From the NCBI GenBank assembly GCA_024663395.1, contig JANFAH010000017.1, forward strand, positions 992,001 to 1,056,000: a stretch of DNA of 64,000 nt, given 5' to 3'. Positions 33,820 to 46,960 of the stretch are shown here, one piece after another. Position 1 is the first letter of the stretch. Each line of letters begins with the position of its first letter. Made by a program: the position numbers and the translations under genes. The notes below the pieces were generated by a model. That model worked only from the letters and a program-made list of their open reading frames with translations. It ran no database searches and was not told the DNA's origin. This stretch comes from Pisolithus tinctorius. Its lineage: Eukaryota > Basidiomycota > Agaricomycetes > Boletales > Pisolithaceae.

Positions 33820-36800
33820 CACTGCACAATAAATCATGAGATCCCACTAATCAATGAGAAGAAAATATACCCGTGGTGGCCATCTAAATGCCTGGAGGCA
33901 CTGAGACCACTCTGGATGGAGAAGAAGAACGCCTATCTAAAGACTGGGTGATGGGAGCTTACCACTGCCTGTAATACATGCCCAATGCTCCTAATCCCAA
34001 AGGGGGGGGATCCTCCTTGATTACACATCATTGTAGACCTGTGGGAACGAAATAAGAACACTCAGACGCTATCATCACCAATGCCTGATATGGATGCCAT
34101 ATTGCGTCGAGTGGCAAAGAAGCCATATTGCTCAATAATTGATGGCACTGACACATATGAACAAATCTGGGTGGTACCCAAGCACATCGAAAGAATGGCA
34201 GTGACCACACCAGATGGAAATATGGTTAGCCTTGTTGTACAACAGGGGGACTGCAATGCACCTGCCACTTACCAGGCATTGATGAACCACATCTTTGGGG
34301 AACACATTGGGTCGTTCCTGGACATGTATCTTGATGACATCATCATATACTCGGACACCCTGAAGGACCATGTCTGACACATGAAAATTGTATTGGAAAT
34401 ATTAACCAAGGAAAAGCTTTACCTGAGTGAGAAGAAGCTATGGTTCCTCTGTGAAGAGGTGAAGATCCTTGGGCATGTCATTACTGATGAGGGGATCAAA
34501 ATGGATCCAGAAAAGGTCGACCAGATTTTGAACTGGAAAGTGCCTACTAACTGCACACTCTGCAAGGGGTTCATAGGGTCAGTCAGCTACCTTGCAGATG
34601 ATATCTACAGGGTTTGCATGCCTTTGGGAGTGCTCACTGAGGTGAGTGTGGAAACCAGACCTTTCAGATGGACATTCACTGAACAACATGCATTCGAGAC
34701 TGTGAAACAGTATGTATCAGTGTGCACTCCACACTTGTGAGTTCCATTGGATTACAGACCTGATAGTCAGCCTATCTGGGTAATGACCAATGCCTGTGGC
34801 AACAGGATCAGGGGTGTCATCGCACAGGGACCAGATTGGAGATCGTCCAAGATCACCACATTCTACTCTGCAAAAATGTTGTCAGCACAGCACAACTACC
34901 CCATCCATGAACAGGAATTGCTGGCAGGAGTGGAGACGATGCTGAGGCACTGGGATATTCTACAGGGAACCTGATTTACTTGGGTAACAGATCACAAAAG
35001 TTTGACATACCTTCTTGACCAGAAAGATCTGTTGGGTAGACAGGCCCAGTGGCTGGAAAAGCTAGCAGAATTCAATTTTAAAATTGAGTACATCCTGGGC
35101 AAGGAGAATGTTCTCCCAGATGTGCTATCATGTATGTATGAGTTCGATGCCTCAGGGACAATTCATGCTCCAAGCAAATACTTGCATCACAATATGGAAA
35201 TCGAGGAGTCAGTGTCATCCTGCATGGGACAGATCATTTCTGCACCTGTGTATGTGGGAGTGGAAGCGCTCGCAACCACACTGCATGAGGGAAAAGAACC
35301 GATGGGTGGCCATATCAATGAACCATTGACAGGGACATCACCACCCACACTTAGGTTGACAATAAGGATATGACCCCCAAGGAAGGGACCCTCACCTCTG
35401 GGGCCAGCACAACCTGATAAGCCATCTACACAACAGCAAGGGTGATGGTCTCCTCCTCCAGCAGAAATGGGATGCCCTGAGATGGGTATGGAATTCACCA
35501 GTTGAATGAAGAATCGTTTTGCTCTGCTAGGGCCAGGTGAGCAAAAGAAGGGGGGGAAGGGTGTGGAAACACCTACCTTACCTACTCATGAACATGCCAT
35601 ATCTGCATTGCAAGATATGCAAGATGTACCACAGTCATCATTGGGTACATGACAAGTGCTAGAAGTGCCAAGTAAGGATGCCATGAGCCTCACCAATAAG
35701 GAAACAGTGACATGCATACCTCTGGTAGTATATCTGGGCAATGAGGGACTCCTAGAGGCTGCAAGGCATAAATATGATCAAGACCCCTTCTGTAAACAGA
35801 TCATGAATGACCCAAAGGTTTTTAAGAATTTTGAGATTATGACAGATGGATTCATCAAACTGAAACTACTGGACCGGACAGTGTTCTGTGTACCAGACAT
35901 TGAAGTCGATGGTAAATGACTTCACAAAGCTGTCATTGATCAGGTGCACTCTATACTAGCACATTTGGGAGCAAAGAAAACCATCTCCTACATTAGGGAG
36001 TTCCTATGGTGGGATACTATGGTAAAAGACATAACAGAATTCTGCATGTCCTGTCGAACATGCCAGTGCAGCAAGCCACTGATGCAGAAACCCTTCGGAC
36101 TCCTCAATCCATTATCCATCCCCTCCCATCCTTGGGAGGTGATAGGCATAGATTTTGTGGGGCCACTCCCAGAATCGACCAACCGAAATAGCACCTATGA
36201 CTTGATAACAGTCATTATCGATTTACTGACATCTATGGTACACCTAGTACTGAGCAAGACCACTTACATGGCATGAGAAGTCATGGAACTGATGTTCGCT
36301 GAAGTCCACAAGTACCATGGTCTACCCAGAACCATGATCAGCGATCACAACATACTATTCATGAGCCTGTTCTGGACTCACCTGAACACCCTGATCAGGA
36401 TAAAGCGGAAAATGTCCAGCGCATACCACCCTGAGACAGATGGAGCGACCGAATGTGCCAACAGAACTATTGGCCAGATGCTGTGATGCTGTATTGGACC
36501 CAATCAAAAAGATTGGGTATTGTGATTGCCTGCCATTGAATTCGCAATTAACAGTGCTACATCAGAATCTACAGGGTATGCACCTTTCTTCCTAAATACT
36601 GGCCACATGCCCTGGAAGATGATATGGGATGCACTGATGAAGGATGAGTACCCGAGTGTCAGGGCATTCATGAACAAGATGAAACTCACGATGCAATAAT
36701 GAAAGCAAGGGTTAAACAGACAATCAGTGCTAATAAAAGGTGCTGTGACAGCCCATTTGTCAAGGACAACCTGGTCTACATATCCACTAAGAATATCAGC

Positions 36801-37310
36801 TTTCCAAAGGGGATGTCTTGGAAGCTCATCCCGAAGTTTATGGGACCTTACCATATCGTGGAAGATTTTGGAAACTACTCATACCAAATTGACCTCCCTC
36901 CTAACCTCAAGCAGCATGGAGTACACAACATATTCCACTCGTCGTTGCTGAGGGTCCATATACTGAATGATGACAGGAAATTCCCCAGGAGACATGATGA
37001 CCAGATTCCTGAGCTTGGAGGGAACAGCTGGGAGTGGGCTGTTGAGCATATCCTTTGGCATCATGGAAGCCATTCTGACACGATATTTGAGGTACAATGG
37101 GCTGCTGGTGACCAAACATGGCTACCATATGAGGACATTGCCCATTTGAAGGCGCTAAGCAACTACCTTGAAGTCATTGGGGCTGATGGAATTGATAAAT
37201 TGAGGGATGTGGGTGACAGGGATTCATCAGATGATGATCCCCAGGTGTTCGTAGGACACTTGGCACCACACTTGTGTGGAAGCCATAAACACCACCTGTG
37301 TCCAGAATGA
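33820..37310 (+). pseudogene. pol of gypsy B, second part: RT, RNase H, integrase, chromo-like domain
   Basis: RT: DAILRRVAKKPYCSIIDG at 34090 and the catalytic YLDDIIIYSD at about 34327-34356. RNase H: VMTNACGNRI at about 34780, where the family has Asp in place of Asn, and WVTDHKSLTYLL. Integrase: HHCC zinc motif (H, H around 35945-35965; CMSCRTCQ near 36050), then D in IGIDFVGPLP (about 36150), D in ISDHNILFMS (about 36340) and E in DGATECANRT (about 36450). C-terminus: GPYHIVEDFGNYSYQIDLP and a chromo-like VEHILWHHGSHSDTIFEVQW (about 37050-37110). In-frame TGA codons at 33949, 34375, 34738, 34972, 35650, 35917, 36274, 36484 and 36523 break it; at most of these the family has Arg. It is a dead copy. 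Confidence 0.88.
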
Positions 37311-37784
37311 AGAGGCCCAGCCTGCAGATTATCTCCTCTGCGATCCTGGTCTCACCATCCCCAGCCTTCATGTACTCCTCGCAACCTCCCTCCTCACAAA
37401 CGCACTGCTCCACAAAAGTCAAACTGGCATTGAACTGCTCGCAGCTGCCAGTGCAACAATTGGCCTAGGTTTCAGTCTTGTCAACATGGACATAATAAGA
37501 CACCTACACACCATATACATCATGTGCCTCCTCATGCCTCACACCAGAAACAACCACACCAGCAGTCTAAATGCTGATACAACCACTGTCTGCATCCCAG
37601 CCATAACAACCAAAAGGGCACTCATTGCCAAACTCAACCATCTTCTTGGTTGAGGACCAATGCAAGACCTTGTGTTACCGAGAGAAACCTTGATCTGGTA
37701 CAACACTTTATAGAGGATATAGTTAATGACCTACAGTCCTTGTCAATAAAGTCATGATCCCCACCTCCTCGGACTAAACAAAAC
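37276..37784 (+). other. Region between pol and the second ORF of gypsy B
   Basis: One open frame (37276-37653) overlaps the end of pol; it is Leu/Thr-rich without a recognised domain. I regard it as linker sequence of the element rather than a gene. Confidence 0.4.
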
Positions 37785-38432
37785 ATGTCGGTTCCACATC
37801 CCACCAGGAACATAGAGCATTACTGGGGCAATTACTTCAGGGTTTGCTCCTTTGACAAGGATGGAAGGGAGGTTGAGTTTACTATTGTTCATCATGAGCA
37901 AGTCAAGTCCTTCTTCGAGCATGATCATGCTCTCCATCGCCAACACAACTCCCTTATCGACACCCCGATGGGTTATCACCTATTTAGAGAAGCCTACAGT
38001 CATGAGGCTCAATCCAAGTCGATGTTCACCTACTATGAGTTCGATGGAGATGGGAATGCGAGCATCATTGCCCTGGGGCCATCTCCCTCGAAGGAAGAAG
38101 TGCTGGGGGACGGAAAGGATTTGCGTAGCCAAGAGGAAGTGGAAGGAGGAAGGATGCTCAATAGTTCGCAGGCCAACATCATGGAAGCCCTACTCTGGGA
38201 GTCTGTTGAGCAACAGAGGAAGCAGAAACAAATGTCGCACCAGAGCTACGTCAAGCATCAGGAATGCTGGGAGGATCAACAACATGGGAACAGACCCTAT
38301 GGTAATGCTATCCCCAGAGATTGCCACCAAACCCATGGTACTACATCCCCAAGGACTAGTGGATGACCTGGCCCATCTAGGGTCAGTACTAAGCCTAATG
38401 CCCATGAGTCCGACTCACCTGGACGACCCCAT
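37785..38432 (+). CDS. Second ORF of gypsy B, N-terminal part (cut by KDZ insertion)
   Basis: The frame MSVPHPTRNIEHYWGNYFRV is open for about 216 codons. Recognisable stretches are VCSFDKDGREVEFTIVHHEQ, SKSMFTYYEFDGDGNAS and a helical EALLWESVEQQRKQKQ. I recall such a protein downstream of pol in agaricomycete gypsy elements, but its function is unknown to me. The coding sequence continues on the far side of the KDZ element at 54842 in the same frame (left edge PGRPH, right edge YVPEQPITG). Confidence 0.65.
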
Positions 38433-38590
38433 GTAGTCAGCTTAGTCACAACATATGGGTAGCCTGCGCACCAAATTACCATTACTCATGTAGAGCCTGA
38501 TGTGGGCCCATCAAATTAATTAAGTCATAACATATGAAGAGGCCTGGAAGCCCAGAGTGACAGCAGGAAATGAGCAGGCCCATGACAAGT
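38433..38590 (+). repeat. Left terminal inverted repeat of KDZ element 1
   Basis: Starts GTAGTCAGCTTAGTCACAAC. Shared blocks with the reverse complement of the right end: CACAACATATGGGTAGCCTG, ATTACTCAT, GTGGGCCCATCAAATTAATT. Confidence 0.9.
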
Positions 38591-40320
38591 ATATTACAAG
38601 AGTCAATCCATTGCAACTTATTGTCAGGCCCATCATGCATACAGCATGTGTGCCACAACCTGTGGACAGGCCTGTCTGAAGCATGCTGCACCCATCAAAA
38701 CTGATAGTTGGGCCCATTGAAGGGATAAGGAACTGGTCAGAAAATATGGGCAGGCCCATCGCTAATATGGTGGATGATGCGACATCCAATTGACAGGCCC
38801 ATCCAAGGGGTGTTCTACCCATCTAATCTTATGGGCAGGCCTGTCGGGAAAATATCAGATGATGTTACACCCAAGGGCAGGTCAGTGGGAGGGGTGTGAT
38901 AGCTATAAGAAGATATGGGTAGGGCCTGGATCTTATGCACAGGCCTCCCATGTATATCATGGATGGGGTCGCAACCCATGGGGGGGCCTGGGGAATGGAT
39001 GAAACATCCATGGGAACATATGGGCAGGCCCATCGGGTATATAGCAGATGATGTGGTAACACAAGGACAGGCCCATAGAAGGGGTGCAGCATGTACACCA
39101 ACAAATGTCAGGCCTGCCATGTATATAATGGATGAGGTCTCATCCCATGGATGGGCCTGTCCATGGGATAATCCATGTGACAAATCTTATGGGCAGGCCT
39201 GTTGGGTATCTCACAGATGATGTGGTAACACATGGATGGGCCCATAAAAGGGGTGCGGCATGTACACTAACATATGGCAGGCCTGCCATGTATATAATGG
39301 ATGAAGTCTCAACCCATGGATGGGCCCGGCAATGAGATGATCCATGTGATGAATGATATGGGCAGGGCTGTCGGGTATATAGCAGATGATGTGGTAACAC
39401 ATGGATGGGCCCGTAAAAGGGGTGTGGCATGTACACTAACATATGGCAGGCCCACCATGTATATAACAGATGAGGTATCATCCCATGGATGGGCCCAACA
39501 ATCAGATGAGCCATGCAATGAATGTTATGGGCAGGCCCATCGGGTATATAGCAGATGATGTGGTAACACACAGACAGGCCCATAAAAGAGGGTGGCATGT
39601 ACATTGACATATGGCAGGCCCACCATGTATATAGCGGATGAGGTCTCAACCCATCAACGTGCTGGGCAATGAGATGATCCATACGACAAATCATATGGGC
39701 AGGCCCATCGGGTATATAGCAGATGGTGTGGTAACACAAGGATGGGCCCATAGAAGGGGTGCGGCATGTATATTAACATATGGCAGGCCCACCAGGTATA
39801 TAATGGATGAGGTCTCAACCAATGGATGGGCCCATGCATGGGAGGACCTGTCCAACAAATCTTATGGGCAGGCCCATCAGGTAAATATTGAATAATTTGT
39901 AATACAAGAATGGGCCTGTCCATGGGATGTTCCATCCGAAAAATCATATAGGAAGGCCTGACAGTTGTATCTTGGATGGGGTCAAAACCTATGGATGGGC
40001 CTGTCCATGGTCAATTCTATCCAATGAATGTTATGGGAGGGGCAATTGTGTCTATAGCAGATGGTGTTCGAAATCAGGGACAGGCCCATTGAATGGATAC
40101 AATTGTGATCGGATGATGCGAACAGGCCTGTCAAATATATGTCAGATGAGGTGACAACCCATGGAAGAGCCCATCCAAGTAATGTTGTGCATGTGAAATG
40201 TTATGGGTGGGCCCATTGGGTAGATATTGGATGACATCGCAAACCACAAATGGGCCAATAGAAGATTGTACCAGTCACAACCAATGGGCAGGGCCTCTGG
40301 GATATATCCAATCCAATCAA
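38591..40320. repeat. Left subterminal array of KDZ element 1, about 170-bp units
   Basis: Between about 39000 and 39900 five units of about 165-172 bp are clear: GCAGATGATGTGGTAACACA, GATGGGCCC, (A/G)AAGGGGTG(C/T)GGCATGTACA, ATATGGCAGGCC, TGTATATAATGGATGAGGT. More decayed copies fill the rest. The palindromic core GGGCCC or AGGCCT(G) recurs roughly every 35-45 bp. This is the pattern expected of transposase-binding subterminal repeats (inference). Confidence 0.88.
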
Positions 40321-43300
40321 AAGCAAGCAACAGGCCAGTCCATGGGTTGGTCCACAAGTCAAACCCAATGGCCAACTGTGTTGTGTATGTGGCAGATTCC
40401 TCCCCACTCTGCTGACAGGCATCTCCAAGAAGGTTGAGCGAGGCTAAACCAAGATGGATGACACACTCATTATCAATATGGCACCTGTCGTCACAACCCA
40501 TGGAGGTGTCTGCTGTCGCTATCATAGATGATAGCAAAGTACATGAACAACCAGTAAAGGAAATGTATCCAGCCCATGTCATCACCAAATTGTTGCAGTA
40601 TTGAGTGTGGCCTCCGGAAATCATATCTGATCTGATTTTCAAGCTGGAATTGAAGGTGCAATATCAATACACTGTTGATAGCTTTGATTGCCTTTCCAGG
40701 CAGTTGACCCCACATCAGGTGCCAACTCATGTCGTAAGTCAAAAATATTGCAAATGTGGTGTCAGTACTCTTGCATTTCAGAATTTCCATCAGGCCATCT
40801 ACCTCTTGACTGAAATTGAATGGCTGCCATGCAACGTCCTGCCAACACCTCCAATGATTGGCAAATGCATCTAACAGATGCCATCTGCCAGTACATGATG
40901 GCAAGGCTGCATGAAGAAATAGTGGATGGCCTGCATGCCCTCCCGGAAATATCCATTCCAATGCAAATAGCTTGCAAGGTGGATCACATTGTAGCTGTCA
41001 TCATATAAGCATATCAAGAATGCAGTGAGTACACAAGATCTGCCAAATGAAAAGTGATTAAAAGCATCAACAAGTGACCTGTGACATAAAGCAGGGTGTT
41101 CAGACCGACCTGGCCTGTTCAAACGATGTGGAAATTACACGTCCTACAGTGGTGATCAACAAGGAGGGCAGCATCCTGCTATGGTATCTTCCAAATGCCA
41201 TCAGCCAAGCCTATCAGGTTGACCTTCTTTCAACAGCATAGATGGTGATCGGGCATGCCTGGCATATTACATGCAAGAGAATGTCCATCAATACGTTCAA
41301 GTCCCACTATGTGAGAGGCCGCACATATCAGAAATAGCAAGGGATTTGCAGGCAGTGCAGACATAAAGACATAGGCATATTAATTTATTGAGGCATATCG
41401 AAAGATCATTCTCAATGTTCAGGGTTGTCATTGTGCCGAAATCATGGTTCTTTGCATATCAATCTCTGTCATGCCAGATGCAGTGGGAGATGATTATATC
41501 TACTCTACACAAGTACACAATTCACATCTAGCCCCATCAGTGTACAATCCCAACATCTGCACCATGCATGTCAACCACTCAAATAATTCTTCTACTTCTG
41601 TGTTAAGGTCAGGGAGAAGCGCCTCTACTCTGCATGCATTGTTCATGTAACTCTCCACCCATGATTCCAATGTCCCATGGAGGCAATCCTTGATGGGGGA
41701 CTTGTCTGATGGCCAAAGGTCCTAAGTATATTGTCAGTATGCCCTGCCTATGACAGTTGAAATTCAGAGCTTGTACCCTGAAATACCTTTGCGCAATGGT
41801 CTGCACCTCATCGGAGCACAAAATGTGTGAGTTGCTTGCATAGTTCGATGCAGCCATCAACCACCACAGAAGCACAAACCCACCATCTTCCTGCAGGTTG
41901 GGAGTCCACTGTGGCAGTAACTCCATAACATGCAAGCAGGAATCAGACATCTGTGCCTCTGGAACTCAAGACAGGGCATTGTGGAAGGTTTCTTCTGTCC
42001 ATCCCCCCATATGATGCAGCATGTACAACGTGGGAAAAAGGAGCTGATAACAATTTTGTATGACTGCTATCAGGATGAGACAGTCCAGCATACTCTGAAT
42101 AATAGTGAGTCAATGCCTTGCAATCTCTCTAGCACAGAACACTCACCATATCAATGCAGAGATTGCGATACCAGTTTGCTGGCCATTTGGCCATGGTTGG
42201 CAGTTGTACTAGGTGCTGAATGGCAGTATCGATGCAGCAGCCCATGTACATGAAGATCATGTCCATGACTGACTGCCGGGCCAGGTATTGAGGTTGTGCT
42301 GCAAACTGCTGAAGGCCTATCGCAGCAAATGGGTCATAGAAGTTGTCCAAATCAGTGATTTGATGGAGGGATCTCTCTGCTTCCTCCCAAAGGTCCATCC
42401 ATCGTAGTACCACATAGGCAAAATCTGTTGCTGTCTGTGCCATTGCATCCATGACTGCTGGATCAAAATGGTCATTTGGTGGAAAGGGAAATGATACCGG
42501 ACGGGATGACAGGTGAGCCTAAGCTGATGAACAGCCCAATATACTGCATGGGAGTCAAGTAAGGATAGGAACATTGTCTGGGGTGCTTACTGGCATGATC
42601 AGCTTCTGGATGTATGAAACCATGCACCTCCATTTCCTGCTTCTCCTCATTGGACAGGTTGTGGCCTGTACTGTGTCGAGCAGCTGAATTAATTGCATTC
42701 CATGAAATGAAACTCACCCATCCAGGTGGAACATAGGTGCATAAATTTCTGTTGCAGTTGGTGCCGTTCCACATGGAACAAAACATCTGGCTGATCTTCA
42801 AGAATTGGCACCTGGGGATTGCTGATGTCTTCAGCCAGGAATTGGGTGTCTATACTATCAATGAGAATTACCAATGGGGTTGAATGGGCCAATGAACACT
42901 TACCATCGGATGGGGGTTGCAGGGGTAGTTCCAAAGATATGTCAGTGTCCATTGCTGTATTCATCAGACAGCAATCCCAACATGTACAAAATCAACTTGA
43001 CATACAGGTATCATTCCCATCCGGTGATGTGACTGAATGGTGGGAGTTGGATTCTTGCAAGGAGGGGGGTGGAGGTGGGATGAGGGCATTGTCAGTCTCA
43101 TCTTCATCAGACTGTGGCAGGGGGGTTTGCTCCTCACTATTGTTGCTGGCTTCACTAGGTTGTGGCAGTGGGACCTCCTCAGCTGCGACCTCAAGATCAT
43201 TAGGAGGTGGCAGGGGTGGTGGAATGTCATCGTCAGGAGGCAGTGGGGGGGGTAGAATGTCATCCTCAGGAGGCAGTGGGGGGTGTGGAAATGGATCAAC

Positions 43301-43366
43301 CTCAGCAAGCCATGGTTGAGGTGGAAGGTGCTCCAGCATCTGGCTATGTTGACTGTGGCTTGTCAA
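40321..43366 (-). CDS. Multi-exon gene of unknown family, probably decayed
   Basis: Minus-strand exon-like pieces from right to left are: 43366-42992 (starts MTSHSQHSQ; Pro/Asp repeats PPLPPEDDILPPPLPPDDD; acidic), 42964-42690 (helical), 42801-42472, 42452-42129 (aromatic-rich helices), 41950-41609, and 40961-40491. Frame changes between them are compatible with introns. The region 41000-41600 has only short open pieces, so some decay is likely. I do not recognise the protein. Its disordered Pro-rich start recalls the gene at 3748-4940, without clear sequence identity. Confidence 0.4.
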
Positions 43367-43369
43367 CCA

Positions 43370-43880
43370 TCAGATGGTTCCTGCCTTTTGACCCCTCCTT
43401 GAGGGGCCTGCGGATTGCAGAGGGTCCTCCCCCCTGGCTTCGATTTGCCAGATACAAACTACGAATGATTAATGGAATTGTGGTATGAAATCAAATGAAC
43501 CCAACCTCCAGGATTGAAGTGTACTCTGTGGGGAATTTTGTCTGCCATAGTGGATGGATACTAAACAATTTCACTTGTCAGAAACCATTGCCACTCCGAA
43601 TATCAATGTTCCATGCCCAACCATGGGAACATCTGCCATGAGGCAGGAGTTGCAAATGTCATGTTTCCATGCCCAGTATGAAAGATAAATGCTGGCTGCC
43701 TGGCATATAATCCAGTAGAAATACCAACAACTACATAGCAATGGCATGGGTGCCCACAAATGTGTGTGTGAGTCAAAATGAAACGATTGGGGCCCTGTGT
43801 AACTGGGGTGGGGCATGCACCCTGACATGACCTTTGCAACCTGAACTGAATCAATGATTTCATTGCCTCTATAATATTAT
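43370..43880. other. Spacer in KDZ element 1
   Basis: Contains short open pieces on both strands but nothing that I can assign. It separates the unknown gene from the accessory gene. Confidence 0.4.
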
Positions 43881-46690
43881 ATGTACATGCAGATCCAAAC
43901 TCCATCTGAGATCATTGCATCCTTGCCCTCTTTCCTGGAGAAACACCTGGATCCACCAATGTATGCTTCTGCAATTGCTTGGATGGGGGTGAAGGGACAT
44001 CTGCATCTGGCCGGGCAGGGGCCCAACAGACCTGAGGGGATTTCCAGATGCCCTCTGTCATTCCATCTCCACTGCTCACCGCCAATTGCCTCTGTCCTGA
44101 TTTGGAATCCATACCCTTGCCATTTTGTAAAGGAATTTGATGGCCCTTACTGGCAGTTGCAGAATGAGGTTGGGCTACATCCTGTTTAGTGCGTCCAGGG
44201 TTGATCCATGCTTGGCCTCCTTGCTTCAAGGAAGGCTTCAGCCTTACCTCCAGTCGCTTGTGTCCACGTCCAACTGGATTTGGAGGTGCATCCTGGGCGA
44301 TTGAAAGACTTCACAAATGATCATCACCCTGGTGCTCAGAACCATCCTTAATCTTTGTGGTGAACTCAATCATCTCAGCTAATAAATGATAAATATGATA
44401 GCCTGTCCATGCGATGGAAACAGACCTGGCCTCCTTTTGGCAAGTGTTGGTAATTCGTCTGCTGCACCTAGACCTTCTGATCGATCGACTTCATCAGAAT
44501 TGGATGCTTTGTCTTCAACATACGATGTGTTGGTTTCCTTCATTGCCCTCCCAGGGAATGGAGTTTTATTTCAGACCTGGCAGGTGTCTTTCTGATGCGC
44601 ATCATCAGGCTGAATTGGTGCAGTTGTCTTGTGCAGGAAGGGAGTTGCTTCATGACGCTGGTTGGCCTGTGGCCACCCATCATCCAGCAGGTCATCATCA
44701 TGGTCAGTTTCAACGTCTGCAGCTATCTTTCTTTGGTGGAGACATTTCAGGTGGGATGACTTTCCTCCATTACTGACTTGGCCATGCCGATTATGGCTCA
44801 GACCAGGCACATCTGCAGCTGTGAAGATGACCAGAGATGCCTGTTCAAAGTCATCCATGTCACTGCCTTGGACATTTGGCTGCACTGTGTTCCCACTGCC
44901 CTTTCCATTTCCCTGCCAATCTGACTTTTGAGTCCTCCCAGCTGGGGCTTTGGATTGGGCGGGAGCAGTTGCAGGCATGCGGGACCTGGATCACCAGTCT
45001 CTGACAATCTGAAGGGGAATGCTGCTGTCCTCTGCTGGTGGCTGTAACTTTCCACCTTGATCCAGCCACTTCTCAAAGTGAAATACATCATCCGTGTTCT
45101 CATCCTGTCATTGACACCAGAAGCTCAAAAGGTCAGTAGCCACTGAGACCAACATATGACTGGGGTCAACAGTAAAGGAGAAATTTGGTGGGAGATGTCA
45201 GGTTGCAATCATTGCTTTTTGATGCGTTCCAAGCTGTTTGAATGGCACAGTTGACATTGCCTTTCTGCAAGCTCATCTTTCAGACTGCTGATCAGCACAA
45301 CCCCCATCTATGGATCTGACACTCACTGTAGTGGGCAGTCATGAACCCATGCACCATTTTCTGCAGTAAATCACATGACAGACCTGCAATTTCACCAATC
45401 GATACTGTGCCATCTTCGTTTGTCACCAAAGAGACAGCATCGACTTTCACAGTCCTTGCAGCCTTCTTGCCTGGCCATCCATCACCTTGGCCATCTTCGT
45501 CTTCATCTGAAATTCCAGACTCCTCAAATGCTTCACTGAGGTAATCCCACCATGGTCCCTCTAGGCTCCAAACCTCATTAAACAAGGTTCTGTCCACAAT
45601 ATCTCAGTTGAAGTCCATGCTAGGAAGGGATCAGTGGTGCACAATGATGCTTGATAAAAATCAGAACCCACATGCATGCCTCCACTGTACCTTTCGCATT
45701 TTTCCACCTGGCAAAACATACGACCTGCATGCCACAATACCTCCACATCTCTTCTGCAAAATTTCAGCCATACTTGTACCTGTATCTTGCTGTGTTTCTA
45801 AGGACCCACATTCTGTCACACACACTGTGACAAACTGTGCATCTGAGAACTCACCTGGCTTTTATTTTGGGGGTGGGTCCTTCCATCCCATTTCATTTGT
45901 CAGCTATGGCCTCTGCTGCTGCCAACTGCTCTTCGGAGAGGTCCTCCTGCATGAACGCAGTGAGTGCCTGCTGATAGACACCAATTTGCTTGGTGCTTTC
46001 TTCATTCCCAGTGTCCTCCCTCATGCTGCAAGTTTTCTCTGCACAAGGTCATGATACAATTCCCAAACCACCAACCACATGGAATATCTGTATCCGGACC
46101 AGAGCATAATTTGGGGCTTCTGGGCATGCAATGGCTTCTTCAACCAAGCTGTGATGAGCTACAAGCGATTTGTTAGTCTTTGAAGACCAATTCAGAGCTG
46201 CAACTGCATACCCCCAGCCTTCAGCTGCATTTCTGCATGTGACAACTCCATGTTCTTGTCTAATTCGTGCAGCTCCCCCAATATTGACTGCAAGATCATC
46301 GGTTTTTTTGTCTTTCTGGACTCTTTCCAATCCTTCCATCTGCGAACCAGCACCTCCAATTCATTGATGTCAAAGTTCTCCTGGTCCCCATCCCCAGTTA
46401 CTGACTGCTCAGTGCCTTGTCTGACGATGTTACTCCCATCTTCTATGTCTGTCGGGACCCAATCATCATAGCCATCATCTGTGTTGTACTGCGAATCCAT
46501 GAGGACTTCTGGAATGGAAGGAGGGTATCTATGGGCCCTACTACAATAAGTATTATATTGGCCTGAAGGAAGGCATTATGGTATCCATGACATCGTTCAA
46601 ATTGACTCCTGATTGCATCTCCTGCCTTGCTAATTGACTTTGCCCCATCTTTCCACATTCATTGTTGGGGTTTCAGCGGCCATTAATTCT
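43880..46690 (-). pseudogene. KDZ-associated accessory gene, decayed counterpart of 12243-14622
   Basis: Read from right to left: a possible start near 46665 (MAAETPTMNVERWGK), an acidic block at 46500-46190 (DSQYNTDDGYDDWVPTDIED, then VLVRRWKDWKESRKTKK), a block at 45597-45292 (PWWDYLSEAFEESG, KMVHGFMTAHYSEC), a block at 45103-44900 (DDVFHFEKWLDQGGKL), and a basic/Gln-rich block at 44978-44571. The order (acidic, basic helical, short conserved pieces, charged tail) parallels the accessory gene in the other KDZ element, and it sits next to the transposase in both. Frames are interrupted in several places. Confidence 0.45.
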
Positions 46691-46960
46691 GTCATGGGTG
46701 AGGTGAGCCAATCAAACTCATTCTGTTGACTACTCTGAGCCCTAAAAGGTTAGTGCCAGACAGGTTTAAGTCAGCTGTGTCAGCTTCACGTTGATACTGA
46801 ATCTTCGATCTATCACACTGGGATCATTGATCGTGAAATGACTGTCAAGCTCTATCCAAGATATCTAAGATGATTCCTACCCACATCTGACTTGATCATA
46901 CTTACCATCAACACCATAGCCATGGCCAAATGCAGTGCAGGAAATTGCATGAGAATGATC
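46691..46960. promoter_or_regulatory. Region between divergent accessory gene and KDZ transposase
   Basis: In the other element the CxC2 zinc domain would be encoded upstream of this transposase segment; none can be read here. The region is thus either a bidirectional promoter or the eroded N-terminus. Confidence 0.35.

Noticed and set aside
38591..40320. CRISPR-like array
   Set aside because: Units are about 170 bp, drift gradually and have no short identical repeats with unique spacers; this is a eukaryotic transposon end.
42819..43319. Gly/Ser-rich plus-strand frame
   Set aside because: It is the complement of a Pro/Asp-rich minus-strand exon whose flanking exons continue in the same direction.
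46691..46960. CxC2 zinc domain at the start of KDZ transposase 1
   Set aside because: No ordered Cys/His pairs comparable with 17900-18010 could be read in any frame.
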